Of a DNA stretch of 64,000 nt, positions 49,330 to 58,473 are shown one piece after another. Each line of letters opens with the position of its first letter. Position 1 is the first letter of the stretch. The position numbers and the translations under genes were made by a program. The stretch comes from Membranipora membranacea (lineage: Eukaryota > Bryozoa > Gymnolaemata > Cheilostomatida > Membraniporidae), in assembly GCA_914767715.1 (NCBI GenBank), contig OU612075.1, positions 8,620,001 through 8,684,000 of the forward strand, read 5' to 3'. The notes beneath the pieces are model-generated. The model made no database searches, was not told where the DNA came from, and was given only the letters and a program-made list of their open reading frames with translations.

Positions 49330-49820
49330 TTAAGTTATCTGAAATAAATACAGTACATTTTCCTTGCTGGCTGGTAGTTGTCTTAACATGTCTCAAGACG
49401 GGACGACTCTAGTTTATTCCTCAAATATGGACATTTATTCAGTCTGGATGAGGGAGTTCATTGGTTAAGATTAGTTACAAATACTCTGTACATATCATTA
49501 TAGATACAGTCCACATCACACAATCCATTCTGCTTCAAAGGTTTGAAACACAGTCCAAGGTCGGATGCATTCCACCCATTACAGTATATTTCTAACAGTC
49601 ATGGCGTGGCGTCATGAGACGTTACGTCCTTGATCCTCACAGCAAAATACCCCTAAATTGCCTAAATTGCACAAAATATTTTCAGAGGTTACTGTACCTT
49701 TACAGCTTCCACAATCCCGTAGGATGCGTGAGGTAAATGTTATGGTAACCGACTTACATAATAGATGAAACAAGATGCATTAAGATACATATTTTATTTT
49801 CCCACAAGATGAATAATCAG

Positions 49821-51657
49821 CATTCAAATAACAGCTCTGTTTACATGTTTCTATTGGTTGTCTTATTTCTTACTGTTTCCTGTGGCAATGGCCTCGACAA
49901 AATCCTAGTTTTCGCTACAAAACAAGTCACACAACAAAGTCTCCTAAGGGACAGTATATCTGATTGAGAATGCCTATGAGAGGACATCCTAGAACAAAGA
50001 TAAATTTGAAAATAATTGTAATAGAATAACTCTTAGCCCTTCCTGACATTTCCTCAACTTGGCACTTAACAAAAAAATATGTACAAAGGCTATATCTCCC
50101 AGTGTCAAAAACTATAAGCAATGACACAATATTCTAGTCTACCATCACAAGCTGTTTCAGTAGAAATCTCTCGAGAAAAAATTCTGATTGACTGGTAAAC
50201 TCGGACAGCTACATACTTTTTGCCTGACAATAGTCTAACCTGCACTAGACAGCCTTTTTTTTAACTGTCTGTAGCATGTGTGTCATGCGATCGGCCTTTC
50301 TTCTATTTGATTATTCAAACAGTTGCAGTTGGAATTGTGAATATTTTTGGTGCTTTGATCACCAATTATTCCAAAGCAGAAAAAATAATGAATTCTCTCC
50401 GAGCGGTCTCAGGTTTTTCAATTGTGTACTGGATAGCCCTAGGAAATTGAGGATCACTGGTGTAACCCCCGGACTGGGTTTTTGTTTCTGACTGAACTTT
50501 AGTAGTAATGCCCCTAACATCTTATAAGATACTGATAATTAATGTAGAATGGGCAACTTGAGCAATTTTAATCTCAATGCTTTATCAGAGCCCAGCTATA
50601 AATATTGTCTCACATTTTCTGATATAAATGACTCTGGAAAACGCCTGAAACTTAATAGGCTTAGAGTGAAGCTCAACAATGTGCATAGAGCTGAGAGAAG
50701 GTTGTCATACCAATTGATCTGATTCATTGACAGTGGTCCAAGGAATTTTAGTTTGCGAGTGTCAAAACTGAAAGGTACCCATCCAGATTCTAGAGTTAAA
50801 AATGCATTCTATGTCACGTTATTTCTCATGTTGGCAGATGCCTCAGAGTCAAGGATGCATGGGATTTATATAAGAATTTCAACCCACTATTTGGTTTTTG
50901 TTACTTTAAACAGCTGAGACTGGTATGGACAAAATGTGTGGTAACAAAAAAAAAAACACTTTATGGGGTGATGCTAGCAACCAAATCAAATTCTTCAATA
51001 TAAAGTTTTGGAGAAATTATTCTGTGACAACTGGCACATGTTCTATCCTCCTGACACCAGGACATTCTCAAAGAACATTATCACACATTCTAGGTAAGAT
51101 AGTGTAAGATGTTTTGGATCTTATTGCAAGTGCTCATTGTGACACTCCTGTCGCAAGTGATGGTTAAAACTTAATACGCTGCTGAAACACCGTGCAATAT
51201 AAATGTTCAATTAAATATGCTACATTGACAATAATATAATGTTTTTAACACGATGAATGCATAATGTTAGGCTGGGAGTCTGCACAATACTCCCCACACC
51301 AGAGGACACAAGACTATAATGGCATTACCATCTGCATGTCATGTTTGGCTCAGAAAAATCTGAATAATATTAATTTCAGCCCTGTCCGATTTGGTCATTC
51401 TATTAATGATCAATTTCAATGCTTGTGCTTTATGAGTAAAATATGAATAAGATTGTTCAGAACATCCTGAATAGTCCTAGACCGATAGTGTCCTAGACCG
51501 ATGGTGTCATCGCCGAAAATAAATGCTCATCAAGGCATATGTAACGAGGTATGGAAATATGATGGATTTATTCATCCCATTTTGTGTCTTGCAGGTGCAT
51601 GTAACTCAGGAAACTATTCACACACCCTAGAGGCGTGAAGCATTTGCACAAGGAAAT
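49821..51657. other. Gene-free spacer
   Basis: No recognisable coding exon, RNA gene or tandem repeat. It separates the SOUL duplication from the repeat array that begins at 51658. Confidence 0.45.
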
Positions 51658-52653
51658 CACAGAGTAAGGATATACAGAGGGGCCACTTCAATGATGTTAT
51701 AGTGCCTGCGGTTTTTATCCACTGGGGGAAATTCATCAATCTGGCCACCTGCCAATTTCAGAATATATACAAGTTACAGTGGAGTTTTGTCATGCAGACA
51801 TAGCCACCTTTGATAGGTCATAATTCATTCGGTATTTATCCTAAAGACTGATTTCCAACTTTTCTGAAATGTCCAATCTTCAAGCTATACACCATATTAT
51901 CACAGAGTAAGGATATACAGAGATGACACTTCAATGATCGTTATAGTGCCTGCGGTTTTTATCCACGGGGGGGGGGGGAATTCATCAATCTGGCCACCTG
52001 CCAATTTCAGAAGATATATAAGTTACAATGGAGTCTTGTCATGCAGACATAACCACCTTTGATAGGTCATAATTCATTTTGTATTAATCCTAAAGACTGA
52101 TTTCCAACTTTTCTGAAATGTCCAATCTTCAAGCTATACACCATATTATCACAGAGTAAGGATATACAGAGATGACACTTCAATGATCGTTATAGTGCCT
52201 GCGGTTTTTATCCACAGGGGGGGGGGGGTAAATTCATCAATCTGGCCACCTGCCAATTTCAGAATATATATAAGTTACAATGGGGTCTTGTCATGCAGAC
52301 ATAACCACCTTTGATAGGTCATAATTCATTTTGTATTAATCCTAAAGACTGATTTCCAACTTTTCTGAAATGTCCAATCTTCAAGCTATACACCATATTA
52401 TCACAGAGTAAGGATATACAGAGATGACACTTCAATGATCGTTATAGTGCCTGCGGTTTTTATCAACGGGGGGGGGGGGGGGTAAATTCATCAATCTGGC
52501 CACCTGCCAATTTACGAAATATATATAAGTTACAAAGGAGTCTTGTCATGCAGACATAACCACCTTTGATAGGTCATAATTCATTTTGTATTAATCCTAA
52601 AGACTGATTTCCAACTTTTCTGAAATGTCCAATCTTCAAGCTATACACCATAT
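51658..52653 (+). repeat. Four direct tandem units of a MITE core (243-252 bp each)
   Basis: Units begin with CACAGAGTAAGGATATACAG at 51658, 51901, 52150 and 52402. Each runs through TATAGTGCCTGCGGTTTTTA, a G-run, TCTGGCCACCTGCCAATTT, CATGCAGACATA and CCAATCTTCAAGCTATACAC. The G-run grows from 5 (51724) to 12 (51967), 12 (52217) and 15 (52468) bases. The last three units are much more alike to each other than to the first, which points to recent unequal exchange. Confidence 0.95.
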
Positions 52654-52947
52654 GTATCCTAGCAAAAAATGACAATAATATGGTGTATAGCTTGAAGATT
52701 GGACATTTCAGAAAAGTTGGAAATCAGTCTTTAGGACAAATACAGAATGAATTATGACCTATCAAAGGTGGCTATGTCTGCATGACAAAACTCCATTTTA
52801 ACTTATATATATTCTGGAATTGGCAGGTGGCCAGATTGATGAATTTCGCCCAGTAGATAAAAACCGCAGGCACTATAACGATCATTAAAGTGTCCACTCT
52901 GTATATCCTTACTCTGTGATATTATTGTCATTTTTTGCTAGGATACA
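52653..52947 (-). mobile_element. MITE with long terminal inverted repeats (inverted copy of the array unit)
   Basis: The ends TATCCTAGCAAAAAATGACA...and its exact reverse complement TGTCATTTTTTGCTAGGATA lie at about 52654 and 52946. Between them is the same core as the direct units in opposite orientation (52678-52919). This copy shows what the original element looked like: about 295 bp with terminal repeats near 28 bp. No reading frame. Confidence 0.85.
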
Positions 52948-52963
52948 TAGGCTATGAGTAATC

Positions 52964-53102
52964 CAGGTTTTTAAAATGAGTTTTATCATATAGATTTACA
53001 TGGGGCTTAGGTCAATGCACGGACATTTCCTAATTTTGATGACCAGCCGTCTATCAATTGTCACATGTAAATCTATATGAAAAAACTCATTTTAAAAACC
53101 TG
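52964..53102. repeat. Foldback element between the two inverted copies
   Basis: The left arm CAGGTTTTTAAAATGAGTTT continues through CATATAGATTTACATG and is matched by the right arm ACATGTAAATCTATATGA...CTCATTTTAAAAACCTG. The arms are about 38 bp with a loop of about 60 bp. It differs in sequence from the flanking MITE. Confidence 0.8.
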
Positions 53103-53104
53103 TG

Positions 53105-53370
53105 AATCCCAGCAAAAAATGACAATAGTATGGTGTATAGCTTGAAGGTTGGACATTCCAACAAAGCTGGAAATCAGTCTTAAGGAAAAATACAGAAGGA
53201 ATTATGGCCCATCAAAGGTAGGGATGTCTGCAAGAAAAATACCTCAATAACATATAGAGATAATGAGTTTTTGGCATCCAGCTGTGCACAATTTTCCCCC
53301 AGTGAATCGAAAACCACAGGCACTATAACTATCATTGAAGTGTCCTCTCTGTATATCCTTACTCTGTGAG
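53105..53370 (-). mobile_element. Second inverted MITE copy, diverged
   Basis: Starts with a worn terminal repeat (CCCAGCAAAAAATGACAATA), then the inverted core GGTGTATAGCTTGAAGGTTG through CAGGCACTATAAC and TGTATATCCTTACTCTGTGA. The middle has several indels, so it is older than the copy at 52653. Confidence 0.8.
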
Positions 53371-54624
53371 GAAATGTTACAAGGACTGTCTGACGTGACA
53401 TAACCAAATTTATGACCAGCTAACAATTACTGAACACCATTACATTATTTATAAACTCCGACCTCAGACAGCAAAAACTTGTGCTAGCTAACAGACACTC
53501 AAAAACTAGCTATTTTAAACACAAGCTACTAACATTTACTACTCTAAGGAAATCACTAGAACATTAAAATTTACACATCAGGAAAGTTTCTTTAATGTAA
53601 TCACAATAAAAAGAAAGGAAAACAACTAAAATTTCATACATTTTTTGACACATCAGTGGCTGAGCCCAACATAATTTATTGACTTATTATGGGCGTAAAA
53701 AGGAAGTCAATTACAAGCCCATTTATCTTCCTGAACCTGCCCAAAACCAAACCTAGGGTGTCAGCGAACCTTAGAGAAAATGTTTGCCAAAGTTTAGTTG
53801 AGCTAATTCTAGGGTGACTTACTGTCAGCTAGCACAAATTAGTCACTAGCTAAAGTGGAAGTTTATACAAAGTAATGTGGTTGATAGAATGATAGCTAGC
53901 CACATATTTTGGTATTTCAAGCCTGTGGGAACACTAGGGTAGACAGAAAGTTATAGGGCACAGAATGCAATCTGGCGCTAATGCCGACATACAGAGGTAC
54001 AACTTTACCAACAACAATCTTAGTATAATGGGCAGTGTAGACGTGATATATATAGATTCAAGCAAGAATTAAGCTACAAAGCTGTAACCGCTATGTATAT
54101 GGCATAAAAGGACATGTTGTAATTTTAACAAATTAATCCGGACCGCAAGAATTTAATCTGAGAAATTATTATGTTTACTGTTAAATAGTATGCACGCTCT
54201 CCTCATCCTCTCCATGACAAACAAACACGAAAACAACGCTAGAAGTCAATAAGATATATGTTTTTGATATTTATTTATGCAACAGTTATTTTTTGTGACT
54301 ATATCACTATATCATGCACATCAAAATCGCTATTTGCAAAATTTCAAATCTACTGAGTGATTTTCTAAACTGATTACATAAAATCTTCGATGATTGAACT
54401 CGTTCTGATTGCATGCTTCATTGTCCAAACCTGTAAACAATTCTAATGGCTATATTCTTTTGTTGTTGTTGTTGGTGGTGGTGGTGGAAGAGGCAACCAA
54501 ACACAGCCATGAGACAAGCTAGACATATGATGAGTCATGACTTTTATGTTGAATTGCCTGGAGAAGGGGGGGGGGTGAGGAACATCGGGTAGGAGTCTGG
54601 GGTGCTCAGACTAACTCCGATAGC
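53371..54624. other. 3' flank of the GPCR gene
   Basis: Contains GCTAGCTAA-type repeat words near 53480 and 53815 that recur elsewhere in the window (1160, 1520, 15270, 59410), and an AGTCTGAGC-type repeat near 54594 in reverse. It probably includes the GPCR 3' UTR. No other gene seen. Confidence 0.4.
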
Positions 54625-55734
54625 TTATCGTTTGGTAGCCTGACTGCTCGTCACAATGTAAGAGGAAGATTGCTGGCCCTGGCTCTGGCTTGTCACAAAG
54701 CTGGTACTGTTATTGTTGGCTAGTGAGGAGCTGGTGGTGCTGGATCGTGAGGACTTACTACAGAGTCTCTTGTGGACGAATCTGCGATAACGTTCACTAG
54801 TACCGCTGTAGAGAGCGGGACTTATGATAGCGTAAACCATTATAAATATTCTCCCTACATAATCGATTGAGGTGGGAGAATGACCTACGCCTCGTAGTAT
54901 AATCGCTATGACAATCGGTGACCAGCATACCAGCTTAGAGATGACAAGAACGTTGACAGCTATCGCAGTCTGTTTCAATTGTCTATGTTCGGATGGTTTG
55001 ATTTTCCTCATTACATTCATGGCCTTGATTACTCGAGCAACAAAGAGCATGTAGAATATAATAATGATTAGTATATTTATGGTTGCAGAAATACTGGACA
55101 CCAACCCCAGCTTTGGAACGGAAGGAGAGCCAAGTTTACACGACCCTGACCCTTTTACAGAATAGCCTCGGTTCCCAAACAGTCCAGCCACTATGATATA
55201 AACAGTCCACCAAAAACACAACGCGCTCACCATCAACTTCAAAAAGTGTTTGGTGTAAAACATCGAGCTGTATTTGTTTGGCCACCACACCGATAAGAAC
55301 CGTTCGATGCTGACCAGTGCTAGGTTGTTCGTCTCGAAGACAAGCAAACCGTGCATGAATGTGGCACCAGCAACGCAAAACACATGTTCGTCATACATGG
55401 CCTGTTGAACTGTTCTGTTATCCACACCTAGTCTGAATATGCTAGCGACCAAGTCTGTATACGCCAGAACCAGGATGTAGTGTTTGAAGTTAAGAGCTCC
55501 TGTACTCAGGCCAGGCGTCATTGCTGTCATAAACACTATGTGAATAAGATTAATCCCAATCGCAATCAAGGATATGCCATTCATGATTGTCAACAGATAT
55601 TGAGGTACTTGTTCTGGTCCTTCTGAGAGAGGGGTTAGAGTTATATTGACCTTTGGTAGGTCGGTGATATGTTTCATCGTCGAGCTTTCGAGCTCAGAGG
55701 TGAAGTCTACTGCAGTAGTATCCAGTGTATCCAT
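54625..55734 (-). CDS. Orphan rhodopsin-class (class A) G-protein-coupled receptor, intronless
   Basis: One uninterrupted frame of 369 residues. Seven hydrophobic segments lie at roughly 46-72, 84-105, 118-141, 166-190, 210-235, 256-281 and 292-311. Class A landmarks: D94 in TM2; C120 at the start of TM3, able to pair with C199 in the second extracellular loop; ERF (144-146) in place of DRY; CWSP (270-273) in TM6; SPALY (305-309) in place of NPxxY; then a short helix-8-like RYRRFVHKR and a Ser/Thr-rich tail. The extracellular N-terminus is about 45 residues, with a possible glycosylation site NIT at 30-32. It should be a plasma-membrane receptor coupling to G proteins. The ligand cannot be read from the sequence; a single-exon gene of this type often belongs to a lineage-expanded orphan clade. 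Confidence 0.92.
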   Translation of the reverse strand: MDTLDTTAVDFTSELESSTMKHITDLPKVNITLTPLSEGPEQVPQYLLTIMNGISLIAIGINLIHIVFMTAMTPGLSTGALNFKHYILVLAYTDLVASIFRLGVDNRTVQQAMYDEHVFCVAGATFMHGLLVFETNNLALVSIERFLSVWWPNKYSSMFYTKHFLKLMVSALCFWWTVYIIVAGLFGNRGYSVKGSGSCKLGSPSVPKLGLVSSISATINILIIIIFYMLFVARVIKAMNVMRKIKPSEHRQLKQTAIAVNVLVISKLVCWSPIVIAIILRGVGHSPTSIDYVGRIFIMVYAIISPALYSGTSERYRRFVHKRLCSKSSRSSTTSSSLANNNSTSFVTSQSQGQQSSSYIVTSSQATKR

Positions 55735-55990
55735 TGTTATCGACTACCTTGTATTTAATTGTGCGAGGAATCTTTCATTTTTTGTTGATGGTGACTTTGC
55801 AATTTCATTGATGATTTCATTACTTTTCCCATTAGAGGTCATTTGGCTGATTTATGTAGCGTTATTGCTTTTGACACAAATATTCCATTTCTACAAAAAA
55901 AAAGAATGTATGTTTTCAATGATACAGTGCCATAGTTATTTACACTAAAAACATTCATAACTTCCAGTGCTGAGAAGGTCTTTACTGGTA

Positions 55991-56130
55991 GTTTAGTATA
56001 AGTGCTCAGACAGCTACAATGGGAGTTAGTGGCATTACAATATCAAGCACTCATTTGGAAGCGAAAATCATTGTTTGATAATGTAATGCTACAAACTCGC
56101 ATTGCAGTCGTCTGCGCACTTAGACTAAAC
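55991..56130. mobile_element. Hairpin MITE, 'ATTATCAACCAC' family, copy 4
   Basis: The terminus GTTTAGTATAAGTGCTCAGA is matched by the reverse complement of TCTGCGCACTTAGACTAAAC at the other end. The inner words AGTTAGTGGCATTACAATAT and TGTAATGCTACAAACT are also paired. Same terminal motif as 41829-41945. Confidence 0.8.
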
Positions 56131-56170
56131 TACAAATAAAGGCCATCACTGTGTTTTTGTACAGCACAAA

Positions 56171-56218
56171 GTAGTCTGAGCCCCCCAGACTTTGCCCCCC
56201 ACTCCACCCACGGCCATT
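56171..56218 (+). repeat. Short dispersed repeat AGTCTGAGCCCCCCAGACT, copy 3
   Basis: Same palindromic core and following C-rich and ACGGCC words as at 8464 and 25801. It starts about 40 bp after the hairpin MITE ending at 56130. Confidence 0.6.
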
Positions 56219-56385
56219 CAATGATGGTACAAGAGTGTTATAATGATGCTTGATGACAGTGCTGCCGCACTCCAAATCAGAAGTAGGTGAGTAAGAACGA
56301 TAGATTAGGGACATGCTAAGCCGATGCTCTACCATGTTATGAAGTATCATTTTGAGTAAACTCAACATCATTGTTTCCTCCACCA

Positions 56386-56438
56386 ATTACCTTAGGTTTT
56401 GCCATAGGTATTAAGTCTATTGCAAAACCTAAGGTAAT
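56386..56438. repeat. Small inverted repeat
   Basis: ATTACCTTAGGTTTTGC and its reverse complement GCAAAACCTAAGGTAAT flank a loop of about 19 bp; TATTAAGTCTAT occurs in the loop and again just outside. Confidence 0.8.
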
Positions 56439-58473
56439 TATTAAGTCTATGGGTTTTGCATAAAGTCCACATACCTTACAGGAGACCTTACACCGATAAT
56501 CATACAGTATTTTTGATCTAGCTTTATACACATGTGCCTCACATGTGGGCCTCACACGACCTTCAAACATTGAATAACAAAACTCAGCTGTATCTTTCCT
56601 TGTATTGAAACGCAAATCTCACCAGAAAAGATTTGCCGTCACGCTAAATTGGAGGTGTGCTTATGAAATAAGAGTCCAATGCACCAGTGGAGGATGTAGG
56701 CCTCAGGCTAGGAAGGGGCAGCTTTGGTGTTGAGCAAAGGAAAACATTCTAAATCAAAATTTTAGCTGGAAAATAATATGATACTTTACCAATTACAAAT
56801 TTTGCATTAATTAACTTAACATAATTGAAAATTGAATTGAATAAGACTTTTTTCACAAGTAAGGGATGCATACGCCCCTCCCGCTGGAACAGATTATCAG
56901 CAATCAATCTAGAAGGTGTCAAGTTTCAGTTTGGAAGTTAAGTCTAATTAATGAGAAACAAAACATGCTTTGGGATTAATGATCTTTAAAATGTAAAATC
57001 GTGTTTTCTAACACAATTACCACCTCAGAGTTCATAATTGATTCGTAAATTTATTATTTTAAAGGAGATTTAACACAGGGAAAACACTAAAGCTGATTTG
57101 TTGCAAACCCAATTAATTTCAAATGTCGTGGGGCTCATTTATATGTTAAATTATGTGGTGAGAGTACAATTTCCTGTACACTTGACTAAGATTGTCTTGT
57201 TATTAGGTTGCAACAAGTGGTTGAATGTGTCATAATCATGATACTACTTCTATTCTAATCATCATAATGTATTCGGTTGCGGGCCAAAATTATGTAAATC
57301 ATGTAATATACCACCTGGTCAGGTGAAACTGAAGTTTCATTAAGGTCCTGATGGTGAAGAATGAATGTGAATGGATGTGAAGATGCGAAAGAATAAACAT
57401 GTACTTACAACGTACGAAGCTCATAGGAAAAACTGAATGGAAAAACAAGCTTTATACTATGGTTAGATAGGTGATGTAAGGGTAGAAGATTGCAACTTTT
57501 TTGCATTACGCAGCAGAAAAGGTGAATAATTAGGATGTTAACAACCACAGCAATAAATTTTCATAGTAATACTTGGTTTTTATTATGTGAATATTACACA
57601 AGAGATGAAAACCATGATATGAGCTCATATAACATCCACCTAGATTGAGCTGCAAAGCTTTGTAAACGTCAGAGCCAAACAAGATTTACTTATATGCCAA
57701 AAGAAATGGTTCTGCCAAAAGCCTGACCTCTACATAAAAGCGTTCTCCTGAAAGATGTAAGATGTCAGAGCACTACTTATTTCTCAGAGGACCTTATGAT
57801 TTTTAAGCAGATGGTTCCTTCTTTCTAAAACAAGGCATGGAAGAACTGGGGCCCGGTAGAAATGGGGCACGATAGTTTGGAGGTGACTTCCATCAGCCTA
57901 GATGTTGGGATTTCCTTACCCTATATCACAGAAGGCTGGGAGGGGAGTCAAGAGTCTGGGGGGGCTTAGACTAAGAACGCATGTGTTTGATTTGTCTGAC
58001 CATTGACAATAAACAAAATAAAGTTGACCTGCTAGCAATATTGATTGATTTTTATTAATATGTAACATAATAGTCCTAGAAGTTAACAGTTTTATTACAA
58101 ATTGTTGAAAGTAATGGATACTCAAATCAAAATAACACATAAGTTCTTTCAGCTATTGGCACAATAAAGAATGACTGAATATTGACATTTACAATAAAAC
58201 TTTAAAATATAAGATATTTACTTGTCAAATGAAGAGCAGGGCACTACTTTTTAAATATGTCCCACAATGCAATTTTCTGGAGTTCTTATGAACATCAGAC
58301 CAAGGCGTCATTAACACCTTGATCAGACCAATAAAAACCTGTACAAATATGATCTGCTCTCCAGGCAAGGATTGCATTGTGGGTACGCCTCTTGGTCATA
58401 GATTTGGAATCGCCTTTTAAATTAATAATGACAAAATCTTGACACAAAGGTAGTTGAAACAAAAACTAAAAGT

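Larger units (their letters stand above)
46298..49820 (+). repeat. Downstream unit of the tandem segmental duplication (SOUL gene 2)
   Basis: Partner of 42525-45740. Relative to the first unit it carries extra sequence around 46510-46750 (containing repeat R) and around 47150-47270, which the first unit lacks. Confidence 0.8.
55735..58050. other. Intergenic region between the GPCR and EMC7 genes
   Basis: It contains the hairpin MITE at 55991-56130, AGTCTGAGCC repeats at 56173 and (reverse) 57951, and a small inverted repeat at 56386-56438. No recognisable gene; short frames on the minus strand around 56120-56615 have no family features. Confidence 0.45.

Noticed and set aside
51658-53370. 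CRISPR-like array
   Set aside because: Units are about 250 bp with no short conserved repeat and unique spacer pattern, and the genome is animal; this is a MITE-derived tandem array.
55646-55948. Open frame of 100 codons on the + strand at the GPCR start
   Set aside because: It overlaps the 5' end of the GPCR on the opposite strand, has no family features and then runs into AT-rich flank.
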